From Treponema sp. (lineage in GTDB: Bacteria > Spirochaetota > Spirochaetia > Treponematales > Breznakiellaceae): a stretch of 35,434 nt of DNA. Location: the NCBI GenBank assembly GCA_031260245.1, contig JAIRKH010000103.1:1-35434 (forward strand), written 5' to 3'. The number at the start of each line of letters is the position of its first letter. The stretch's first letter is position 1. The notes under the pieces are model-generated. The model searched no databases and was not told the origin of the DNA. It saw nothing but the letters and a program-made list of their open reading frames with translations. The translations under genes and the position numbers were made by a program. Below are positions 18,901 through 24,631 of the stretch, piece by piece.

Positions 18901-19157
18901 GGATTGGGGATTTCCATGTTTGCGGGATATTTGTCAAAAGCGGCGCGGACGTCCTTTTTCAAGACGAAAAAGCCGTCTTCCGCTGGCTCAAGTTGCTCGC
19001 GTAGTTCCGCAAGCCATGCGGGATGAGTACAATCCCCGCTTCCAACGAGGTCTATACCTTTAATCCGCGCCCATCGGTCTAAAGATGCGGGGGTCAGTTT
19101 CTTGCTGGTCGCTCTCGAAAACCGCGAATGTATGTGCAGGTCCGCTGTGATTTTCAT
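15957..19157 (-). CDS. EndoQ-like PHP nuclease fused to a UvrD/Rep-type helicase
   Basis: ATG 19157 gives 1066 residues. Residues about 1-430 look like endonuclease Q, a PHP-fold enzyme that nicks DNA 5' of deaminated bases. Visible parts are ADLHIHSRFSRATS, GSGDCTHPAWL, PAHIWTPWFS, VSNSDAHSPEKLGREA, a Cys cluster near 296-315 (CGVSQ then CPKCGK) and a helix-hairpin-helix-like segment (RAPGIYGERLAEAVSRM). Residues about 485-1040 are a superfamily 1 helicase: Walker A AGPGSGKTS (about 488), DEYQD (about 682), VGDPNQAIYGFRGSD (about 709), TIHASKGLEF, and VGVTRAKRG (about 990). It probably couples recognition of deaminated DNA to unwinding; that coupling is inferred. No ribosome-binding site is clear. 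It ends 46 bp from the repeat cluster. Confidence 0.9.
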   Translation of the reverse strand: MKITADLHIHSRFSRATSKKLTPASLDRWARIKGIDLVGSGDCTHPAWLAELREQLEPAEDGFFVLKKDVRAAFDKYPANMEIPNPARKPPRFVLTGEISTIYKKGDRTRKVHHVVILPHFEAAARFQAKIEGAGGNIRSDGRPILGMDSHTLFALLLEADERALLVPAHIWTPWFSALGGRSGFDSVEECYGDLTPLIPAIETGLSSNPPMNWALSSLDRFSIVSNSDAHSPEKLGREATVFEMELSFSSLTRALFRKQPLAGLSNERRDFADILYTVEFYPQEGKYHYDGHRKCGVSQVSSGVCPKCGKPLTKGVMGRVMELADRPVDEWAPCPPGYGDTNRRPYVSLIPLKELVGELLNAGAASKKVDAAYNALVNAAGGELSLLVDAPLADVERMRAPGIYGERLAEAVSRMRTGQVFIQAGFDGEYGVIRVFPPKVKSRERNSEAAVFQETLAQKTDSLIPILNLPISPPEWIGYEGEAALVVAGPGSGKTSALAARIARLLENGTDPSAILAITFTVKAARELQERTNNSTAGKITAATFHSFCAALLREFSPDRDFSILTETEKEAALKGICAERRIKPRGLRDYIERRKRFLLSPGEAAPDLGDERLATLAESLGSPKIEAEKEALYHYYQKKLQTPPLSLDFDDLIAETARLLAKSSEIRAECQKRYQFIFVDEYQDVNFAQYALLRLLFAGGQAGRKLWAVGDPNQAIYGFRGSDKRFMDRFLTDYPSAAQFSLTRSFRCAAPIVAAARALVDAELQSVNSSAEAFLYREEFPTDKSEAEGVARRISGLLGGASFFAMDSGDATSGTEAVSLDDVAILLRSSGLAPPFIKALSDHGVPYKLVDESPWWEEEEPASLLSALREFTAKRGADGTCPQEAVKRIAELRFGNGEKPLFVERLTESAAFYSSVGAFLDALAVSSGGDDSSTRTHGVRVMTIHASKGLEFAHVFIPALEDGFLPLTLYEKKDAPEFAERIEEEKRLFYVGVTRAKRGLYLSCAKRRLFQGRRFENPPSRFLEQLSDLAPLAETRPRRPKKPSNTQQASLFDDFSTRGVSKLV

Positions 19158-19362
19158 GGTATTATCATCGCACAGAATATGGATGAACGTCAATCTATCG
19201 GTACTTTATTTAGAATTGCCGACAAAAATAATTTCGATTAACCCATGATTAAGAGAAACAAAATAAAACTTGTAACGCATGGTTTATCAGAAACAGGTTT
19301 TAGGCAAGCTGTTTTGTTTACATAAAAGCGCGGCGTGCGCGGCGTATTTTACACGAGACCCC

Positions 19363-19390
19363 TTGACAATTCTTAAATCATAAGTAATCA
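19363..19390 (+). promoter_or_regulatory. Promoter upstream of the poly-C ORF
   Basis: TTGACA (19363-19368), a 16-nt spacer and TAATCA (19385-19390) are followed by seven bases and then ATG (19398). The -35 is perfect and the -10 is weak. No ribosome-binding site is visible. Confidence 0.5.
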
Positions 19391-19478
19391 TATTTTTATG
19401 CAGAAACGACAAGAACGCGTTAACCTGTCTCGTCTCCAGTTGCCGCAAGTTGCGGATCCACTGTCCGAGTTCATTATA

Positions 19479-19489
19479 CCCCCCCCCCC
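19479..19489 (+). repeat. C11 homopolymer tract
   Basis: Eleven consecutive C residues lie at the point where the possible ORF starting at 19398 changes frame. Poly-G/C tracts of this length are prone to slippage, and phase-variable poly-G tracts are known in treponemes. Confidence 0.9.
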
Positions 19490-19631
19490 GTAGAATCTTT
19501 TATAAAGACTTATACAGAACATACAGATACAGGCAAGTCCGCGAAAAGGCGGGTATTCTCATTTCAGGAAAAACAGCTGTTTCGCCCTATCAGAAGGCGC
19601 GGCTTTTTTCATATTATTTACAAACGATTCC

Positions 19632-19710
19632 AAAGTCAAAACTTTGGAGTCGGAAGTTATAACTTTGGCGACAAAAGTTATAACTTTAAAGACATTCGTC
19701 ATAACGAATA
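19632..19710 (+). repeat. 21-bp tandem palindromic repeats before the small gene
   Basis: Four units start at 19632, 19653, 19674 and 19695, with an exact 21-bp period. Each contains an inverted repeat: AAAGT-CAAA-ACTTT, AAGTTATAACTT (twice, perfect) and TTCGT-CATA-ACGAA. The last unit ends just before AAGGAG and the ATG at 19721. The 21-bp phasing puts all units on one helical face, as expected of an operator array; it equally encodes a seven-residue repeat in one frame. Confidence 0.85.
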
Positions 19711-19720
19711 AAGGAGAAAA

Positions 19721-20059
19721 ATGAGTACTGATTGGCTTACGGGGTCGCGCGCGGTTATTCTGGCGATGTGCCGGAATTGGCTGGCGTACATGACTGAAGC
19801 CCGGCGAACCCTCTGGGGCGTGCCGAACGCGGAGTTCGTAATACTGGGAACCCTCTACGATACGGCTGACGCCCTCCTAAAGAAAGACGAGACGGAGCGA
19901 ACCCACGTAATCACCGTGGAACTCCAGGCGGCTTTCAAAGCGCTGACCGCGAAGATGCGATTCTTCAAAGACCGCTACTTTAAGATGCCGCCCCTCTCCG
20001 AGGGGGACTGGGCGCGCTGGGCTTCAAGGCAAAAGCGCCTGACGCCGCAAAGCGCCTAG
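19721..20059 (+). CDS. Small unrecognised protein, 3' end made of REP-like repeat
   Basis: The protein has 112 residues (ATG 19721, AAGGAG 6-7 nt upstream). It is rich in Trp and Ala and probably helical, with no signal peptide: MSTDWLTGSRAVILAMCRNW, then ARRTLWGVPNAEFVILGTLY and FKALTAKMRFFKDRYFKMPP. From memory it resembles small uncharacterised proteins found in treponemes, but I cannot name a family. The last seven codons (RLTPQSA) and the stop are two palindromic repeat units (20035-20046 and 20052-20059). The original C-terminus may therefore have been replaced by repeat insertion. The 21-bp repeat array upstream probably controls it. Confidence 0.7.
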   Translation: MSTDWLTGSRAVILAMCRNWLAYMTEARRTLWGVPNAEFVILGTLYDTADALLKKDETERTHVITVELQAAFKALTAKMRFFKDRYFKMPPLSEGDWARWASRQKRLTPQSA

Positions 20060-20147
20060 AAAAAATGTCCACAGATTACGCAGATTACACTGATTTTTTG
20101 TGGTGTCTGACGCCGCAAAGCGTCTAGCGCCAACAATGTCTGACGCC
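20035..20147 (+). repeat. REP-like cluster including AT-rich composite unit
   Basis: Units are at 20035-20046, 20052-20059 (truncated), 20103-20114, 20121-20131 and 20136-20147, all in the same orientation. Between the second and third lies a roughly 45-bp insert starting AAAAAATGTCCACAGATTAC and ending GATTTTTTGTGG. The same insert recurs twice in the large array (21836-21881 and 22175-22220). Confidence 0.85.
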
Positions 20148-20318
20148 AAGCGGGTTGTTACCAAGACAGGGCGTGGGCAAACCCGCGCTTTGTAACAAAG
20201 ACGTAGGCTCCGCTTACTTGCAAGCGTAGCCGTCAAGACGGGGACAGCAGTACTTCCTTTTGAACAACGCCCGTTAAGAAGTATTAAAACAGGCTCCGCC
20301 TGTTTATGGAGGTTATTT
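20148..20318. other. Intergenic leader of the barrel protein gene
   Basis: This gap holds a perfect hairpin, AAACAGGC-TCC-GCCTGTTT (20287-20305), directly before the GGAGG (20308-20312) of the gene at 20319. It could affect translation of that gene. GC-rich inverted segments such as CGGGTT...AACCCG (about 20150-20195) are also present. No promoter is clear. Confidence 0.45.
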
Positions 20319-21575
20319 ATGAATTATTTTTTTAAGAGAAGCGGACGCGGAGCGGCGATCTTTTGCGCCGCGCTGTTTCTGTACGCCGCGCCGACGCTTT
20401 ACGCGCAAAGGGCGCAGGAATTGACCTTTAATTCCGATGTGTTGACCTATTTTCAAAACGAAATCCCCTATCTTCTTTCCAACGAAAAGTTTGATGTTTT
20501 CGGAGACTACGGAGACGAAAAGAAACCGTTTTTACGGTTTCTTTTAAGCGGAATGTTTTATCAACGCACGAAGGTAGGTAGCGCGTGGGACGATAAGTTT
20601 GCTTATGATTACAGCAATCAGATATTCAACGTTATAGTCGCGGGCTCGCTCAAAATAACCAACCATATCCGATTTGCGTTTTTTCATGCGTTCGCGAAAA
20701 GCGAGGCGCTTGGACCGACCGACCCCGGATCCTTGATTTACAACGGCGAGGTATTACACAACGGTGAAGTATTCATAACGGACCAGAGTATCTATTGGGG
20801 ATCGGGTTTAATTGTTGAAGGAAATTTCGGCTCTGTCGGAGTCTTTGGCGGAACTGGCGAAGATACTTACCATCATAGCTTTGACGGCTTCCTAAATGAG
20901 GGTGTTTCTCGGCGCGTTTCTTGGGGGGATTACAAGGATAAAGTGTACGCCGACGACATCAAGTTTAAATTCGCGCTCGTGCCGCTTATCAACGCAAAAA
21001 AATTTCCCGTCCTAAACGTTGTCTTTGACCGCATTACCAGTTATTTAGGAACGGGCGCGAAAACAGAGAAAAGCAATACGTTTCTTTCTATGCTTAACTG
21101 GACGCTTAATCTGGGATTCAAGGCGCTTGAATCGCGTTTCGGCTTTATCAAATTAGCGAGTTATATTACGAGTGAAAATTACGATAAAGAAGCGAAATAT
21201 CGGCTTTACGGCGTTCAGGCGCGCTGGAATATCTTTGGCGATTATGACGAGCCTAATTATTATCCTTTTATTTTCTTGGACGGAGGATACCGGGAATTCT
21301 TTGAAAGAGAACCCTATTTCGCGAGGCAATACAAGGACGATATTTTTTACAATATCGGCGCGGGGTTCGCTATGCCCGCGGGCGATATGACGCTTTCCGT
21401 TACCTATGACAACTTCGGGTATCGGTGGATTCTTCTTTTTGATTTCAAGAAAATCGGACTCGCGGCTAATCTGTCGTGGCCTTTGGACGTCTCGCAATTA
21501 TTCGCAACCGATGAGTTCGGCGGCAAGAATGCGTTCGACGGCAACGGCAGCGTGGGCGCGCGGTTGAATCTGTAG
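20319..21575 (+). CDS. Predicted outer-membrane beta-barrel protein
   Basis: The protein has 418 residues. A signal peptide (about 1-29, GAAIFCAALFLYAAPTLYAQ) is followed by alternating short hydrophobic strands rich in Tyr, Phe and Gly, for example LLSGMFYQRTKVG, GLIVEGNFGSVGVFGG, MTLSVTYDNFGYRWILLFDF and a C-terminal SVGARLNL. This is the pattern of an outer-membrane barrel. No named family is recognised. GGAGG at 20308-20312 supports ATG 20319. It is followed by a hairpin spanning its stop codon (21571-21599) and a strong terminator. It is flanked on both sides by the palindromic repeat clusters. Confidence 0.8.
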   Translation: MNYFFKRSGRGAAIFCAALFLYAAPTLYAQRAQELTFNSDVLTYFQNEIPYLLSNEKFDVFGDYGDEKKPFLRFLLSGMFYQRTKVGSAWDDKFAYDYSNQIFNVIVAGSLKITNHIRFAFFHAFAKSEALGPTDPGSLIYNGEVLHNGEVFITDQSIYWGSGLIVEGNFGSVGVFGGTGEDTYHHSFDGFLNEGVSRRVSWGDYKDKVYADDIKFKFALVPLINAKKFPVLNVVFDRITSYLGTGAKTEKSNTFLSMLNWTLNLGFKALESRFGFIKLASYITSENYDKEAKYRLYGVQARWNIFGDYDEPNYYPFIFLDGGYREFFEREPYFARQYKDDIFYNIGAGFAMPAGDMTLSVTYDNFGYRWILLFDFKKIGLAANLSWPLDVSQLFATDEFGGKNAFDGNGSVGARLNL

Positions 21576-21602
21576 GGACGCCGCTGACGGCTTCCTACAG
21601 CG

Positions 21603-21645
21603 AGCCTGCTTCAAGACCACGTGTTTTTGAGCAGGCTTTTTATTT
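21603..21645 (+). terminator. Intrinsic terminator after the barrel gene
   Basis: AGCCTGCT (21603-21610) pairs with AGCAGGCT (21630-21637) and is followed by TTTTATTT. A second hairpin, TGTAGG/CCTACA with an inner GCCG/CGGC, spans the stop codon at 21571-21599. Confidence 0.8.
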
Positions 21646-21818
21646 GAGGCGCTGCAAAGCGTCTGACACCCGAAAACGCCGCGCCGCGAAAGCGAAAGTG
21701 TCTGACGCCGCGAAAGTGTCTGACACCGATAAAGCGTCTAGCGCCAACAATGTCTGACGCCACAAAGCGTCTGGCGCCTCAAAGTGTCTGACACTAACAA
21801 TGTCTGACACCCGAAAAC

Positions 21819-21900
21819 GTCTGACACCAAGCGTCTGGAAAAAATGTCCACAGATTACGCAGATTATACTGATTTTTTGTGGCGTCTGACGTCAAAAGCG
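21819..21900 (+). repeat. 82-bp composite repeat, copy 1
   Basis: This segment is identical by eye to 22158-22239. It contains two palindrome units around the AT-rich insert (CCACAGATTACGCAGATTA, then TGATTTTTTGTGG). A third, slightly diverged copy of the insert is at 20060-20102. Identity between the two copies points to recent internal duplication of the array. Confidence 0.9.
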
Positions 21901-22157
21901 TCTGGCATCGATAAAACGTCTGACGTCAAAAGCGCCGCGGAAAGATGTCTGACACCAACAACGTCTGGCATCGAAAGTGTCTGAAACCGAAACACCGCGC
22001 CGATAAAGCGTCTGGCGCCAACAATGTCTGACACCAAGCGTCTGACGCCGATAAAGCGTCTAGCACCACAAAGTGCCTGACATCAAAAGTGTCTGACACC
22101 GAAACGCCGCGCCGCGAAAGCGTCTGACACCCGAAAACGTCTGGCGCCCTCGAAAGT

Positions 22158-22239
22158 GTCTGACACCAAGCGTCTGGAAAAAATGTCCACAGATTACGCA
22201 GATTATACTGATTTTTTGTGGCGTCTGACGTCAAAAGCG
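22158..22239 (+). repeat. 82-bp composite repeat, copy 2
   Basis: This is the second copy of the segment at 21819-21900, displaced by 339 bp and in the same orientation. Confidence 0.9.
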
Positions 22240-22438
22240 CCGCGCCGCGAAAGTGTCTGACACCAACCATGTCTGACGCCACAAAGCGTCTGGCGCCCCA
22301 AAGTGTCTAGCACAAAGTGTCTGACACCCGAAAACGTCTGACCTACAAAGCGTCTGGCGCCGCGAAAGTGTCTGACACCGAAAACGCCGCGCTGTTTTAA
22401 GATGCAGAAATAACCCCTTTGATTTATAAAAACCCCTC

Positions 22439-22468
22439 TTGACCTTTATGGCGAATATGTTTTATGAT
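22439..22468 (+). promoter_or_regulatory. Promoter of the small basic protein gene
   Basis: TTGACC (22439-22444), an 18-nt spacer and TATGAT (22463-22468) lie about 65 nt upstream of the GTG at 22534, which has AAGGAGA at 22522-22528. Confidence 0.65.
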
Positions 22469-22533
22469 GAAATTCAGTCGTTAAACGTATATTTTACGAC
22501 CGATACTTAATTTAACGCATTAAGGAGAAAATT

Positions 22534-22623
22534 GTGCCTTGTGGAAGAAAACGTAAGTTGCAGAAGATTGCGACTCACAAAAGAAAGAAGAAGCTTCGGA
22601 AAAACCGTCATAAAAGCAAGTAA
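22534..22623 (+). CDS. AURKAIP1/COX24-domain small basic protein (bS22-like)
   Basis: GTG 22534 after AAGGAGA gives only 29 residues: MPCGRKRKLQKI, then ATHKRKKKLRKNRHKSK. More than half are Lys, Arg or His. This matches the tiny AURKAIP1/COX24-domain proteins annotated in Bacteroidetes and spirochaetes. They are related to a mitochondrial ribosomal protein and to mycobacterial bS22, so a ribosome-bound role is likely but inferred. It has its own promoter and is closed by a strong terminator before dxs. Its length puts it below most gene-calling cutoffs. Confidence 0.8.
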   Translation: MPCGRKRKLQKIATHKRKKKLRKNRHKSK

Positions 22624-22654
22624 CGGACAGTGGAAGCCGGGAGTTCTCAAATCG

Positions 22655-22710
22655 TCTCTCACAAAGACGCGTCTATAGACCGAATCTTTGTGGGAGATTT
22701 TTAATCTTTT
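22655..22710 (+). terminator. Intrinsic terminator between the small basic protein gene and dxs
   Basis: TCTCTCACAAAGA (22655-22667) pairs with TCTTTGTGGGAGA (22685-22697), a 13-bp stem with one wobble, followed by TTTTTAATCTTTT. The dxs ATG (22715) comes immediately after. Expression of dxs would need readthrough or a promoter hidden here. Confidence 0.85.
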
Positions 22711-22714
22711 AATA

Positions 22715-24598
22715 ATGATAAATATTCTACCAACCATCCGATGTCCTGACGATTTGAAACGCTTAACTTCTGTGGAACTTACGGAACTTGCGGTTGAAAT
22801 TCGTAAAGTTATCATAGCGGCGGTGAGCGAAAACGGCGGGCATTTAGCGTCGAATCTGGGAGTCGTGGAGTTAACCGTCGCTTTACACCGCGTATTTCAT
22901 TCGCCGAAAGATAAAATCGTCTTTGACGTGGGTCACCAATGCTATACGCATAAATTGCTTACAGGGCGGCAAGAAATGTTTCCGCGCCTCAGGCGGTTAG
23001 GCGGACTGTCCGGCTTCCCCAAGCGGAGCGAAAGCGTCCACGATCCATTCAATACAGGGCACGCGTCGACTTCTATATCAGCCGCCGTCGGTCTTTTGGC
23101 GGGCGAAAGACTCAAGGGCGGTAACGGTAGAATGATAGCGGTCATCGGGGACGGCGCGCTGACCGGAGGTTTGGCTTACGAAGCTCTCGCGCACGCGGGA
23201 CAGCTCGCGCTCCCGCTTATCGTTATCCTCAACGACAACAAGATGTCCATCAGTCCCAATGTGGGCGGTCTTTCCAAGTATCTCAGCCGTCTCTCCATGA
23301 AAGCGAAGTACCAAAGCTTCCGCCGAAGCTTCGATTCCATCGTTCAGAATACCCCGCGCTTCGGAAAATCTCTGCTCAAAGCTGTGAACCGTATGAAACG
23401 CGCAATCAAAGCCGCTTTTTATACAGATAATTTTTTCGTAGACTTAGGCTTTGAGTACGTGGGGCCCATAGACGGACACGATGAACCGCAGATAGAAAAA
23501 ATCCTCCAAGACGTGAAAAAGCTCGACCATCCGGTCGTGGTCCACGTTATTACTAAAAAAGGCAAGGGCTACCAATTCGCCGAGGAAAATCCTGATGTTT
23601 ACCACGGAGTCCCCTCTTTCTCGATTGAGAAAGGCGTCGAGCTTATAAGAACTGAAAAAAAGTACAAAGGGCGCCTCTTTACCGACGCCTTTGCCGAAGG
23701 TATCGTGGAACTCGCCTCCCGCGACGAGCGGGTCGTCGCCGTGACCGCGGCTATGGAGAACGGCACAGGGTTGGAGCCTTTCAAGAAGAAATTCCCAAGC
23801 CGTTTTTTTGACGTAGGCATCGCGGAGGGACACGCGGTAACGTTCGCCGCGGGGCTCGCTCTGCAAGGGTTCAAGCCTGTCGTCGCCATATATTCAACCT
23901 TCATCCAACGGGCGATTGACCAGGTTATTCACGACGCGAGTTTGCAAGACGCGGGTGTAATATTCTGTCTTGACCGCGCGGGTTTCGTTCCCGGAGACGG
24001 CGAAACCCACCAAGGACTTTACGACGTCGCTCTCTTTCGCCCCGTCCCCGATATGACCATCCTTGCGCCAGCCTGCCAGAGGGAGCTTAAGGCTATGCTT
24101 CATTACGCCTTGTCTCGTTCCGCATCGGTGATGATACGGTATCCCAAAGCGGTCTACCCCGAAGATCCGCCTCCCTTGTCCGCTCCGATAGAGACGGGCA
24201 GGGGAGCGTTTGCGCGGCGAAACAGCGGCGCGGTTTGCGTCGCGTTCACCGGCAGCCTCTACGCGCAAGTTCTCGATGCCGCCGACCTGCTCACCGCTCA
24301 AGGCGTCGCCGCGGACCTCTACAATCTCCGCTTTCTCAAGCCCGTAGACGAGGATTACCTGGTATCTTTAGTAAACGCCTACGAGGTTTTCGCCGTGGTT
24401 GAGGAAGGAATAAGCGCGGGCGGTTTCGGCGAATACGCGGCGGCTCTTGCGGAACGCTGTTCAACCCGCTTGCTGACTATTGGAGCCACGGGAAACGCCG
24501 CCGCCCTTGGATCCCGCGAGGAACTGCTGCGCCTCAACGGACTCGACGGCGCAAGCATAGCCGCAACCATTTCAAACCGCTATTTTAAGGTATCTTGA
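22715..24598 (+). CDS. dxs: 1-deoxy-D-xylulose-5-phosphate synthase
   Basis: ATG 22715 gives 627 residues, the normal length. The enzyme joins pyruvate and glyceraldehyde 3-phosphate with thiamine diphosphate in the first step of the MEP isoprenoid pathway; the product also feeds thiamine and pyridoxal synthesis. Seen are SNLGVVELTVALHRVF, DVGHQCYTHKLLTG, GHASTSISAAVGLL, the cofactor motif GDGALTGGLAYEAL...NDNKMSISPN, YVGPIDGHD, the transketolase central domain (FDVGIAEGHAVTFAAGLA, DRAGFVPGDGETHQG) and the C-terminal domain. No ribosome-binding site precedes the ATG, which lies 5 nt after a terminator tail. An in-frame GTG/TTG upstream seems less likely because it would fall in the terminator. 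Confidence 0.95.
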   Translation: MINILPTIRCPDDLKRLTSVELTELAVEIRKVIIAAVSENGGHLASNLGVVELTVALHRVFHSPKDKIVFDVGHQCYTHKLLTGRQEMFPRLRRLGGLSGFPKRSESVHDPFNTGHASTSISAAVGLLAGERLKGGNGRMIAVIGDGALTGGLAYEALAHAGQLALPLIVILNDNKMSISPNVGGLSKYLSRLSMKAKYQSFRRSFDSIVQNTPRFGKSLLKAVNRMKRAIKAAFYTDNFFVDLGFEYVGPIDGHDEPQIEKILQDVKKLDHPVVVHVITKKGKGYQFAEENPDVYHGVPSFSIEKGVELIRTEKKYKGRLFTDAFAEGIVELASRDERVVAVTAAMENGTGLEPFKKKFPSRFFDVGIAEGHAVTFAAGLALQGFKPVVAIYSTFIQRAIDQVIHDASLQDAGVIFCLDRAGFVPGDGETHQGLYDVALFRPVPDMTILAPACQRELKAMLHYALSRSASVMIRYPKAVYPEDPPPLSAPIETGRGAFARRNSGAVCVAFTGSLYAQVLDAADLLTAQGVAADLYNLRFLKPVDEDYLVSLVNAYEVFAVVEEGISAGGFGEYAAALAERCSTRLLTIGATGNAAALGSREELLRLNGLDGASIAATISNRYFKVS

Positions 24599-24623
24599 AT
24601 ACAACTCTATTTTATGTTACACT
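24595..24623 (+). promoter_or_regulatory. Promoter-like sequence just before lepB
   Basis: TTGAAT (24595-24600, overlapping the dxs stop), a 17-nt spacer and TACACT (24618-24623) are followed by eight bases and then ATG (24632). No Shine-Dalgarno is present, so a leaderless lepB transcript is possible. Confidence 0.5.
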
Positions 24624-24631
24624 CGTAACAA

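Larger units (their letters stand above)
19398..19710 (+). pseudogene. Possible ORF interrupted at a C11 tract (phase-variable or broken)
   Basis: ATG 19398 opens a frame (MQKRQERVNLSRLQLPQVAD...) that reaches a run of 11 C (19479-19489) and then stops at TAG (19491-19493) after four prolines. If the run had 12 C, the frame would continue GTA-GAA-TCT... without a stop to TAA at 19708-19710. The product would be about 104 basic residues ending in repeated SYNFGDK-type heptapeptides. The stop lies just before the AAGGAG of the gene at 19721. Either this is a slipped-strand switch or the frame is fortuitous; no protein family is recognised. The 19193-19397 segment upstream shows only the promoter. 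Confidence 0.35.
21659..22378 (+). repeat. Dense array of about 35 REP-like palindromes
   Basis: About 35 units of an 11-12-bp palindrome fill 720 bp, all in the same orientation, with starts typically 13-20 bp apart. Main forms are GTGTCTGACACC, GCGTCTGACGCC, GCGTCTGGCGCC, ATGTCTGACACC and ACGTCTGACGTC. Separators are short and repetitive (AAAG, CGAAAA, AACA, and a longer CGCCGCGCCGCGAAAG). The array starts right after the terminator of the barrel gene and ends about 60 bp before the promoter of the next gene. No unit looks like a CRISPR repeat, and no unique spacers exist. The long open frame on the other strand (21926-22282) is a by-product of the repeats. Confidence 0.92.

Noticed and set aside
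19450-19662. 70-codon frame starting at TTG across the C11 tract
   Set aside because: No ribosome-binding site precedes the TTG and it ends inside the 21-bp repeats; the frame from ATG 19398 is the better candidate.
21926-22282. 118-codon minus-strand frame with repeated CQTL/SDTF peptides
   Set aside because: It is produced by the palindromic array, which lacks stops in that frame; no start signal is present.
21659-22378. CRISPR array
   Set aside because: Units are 11-12 bp, degenerate and palindromic, with repetitive 4-9-bp separators instead of unique spacers; no cas genes are nearby.
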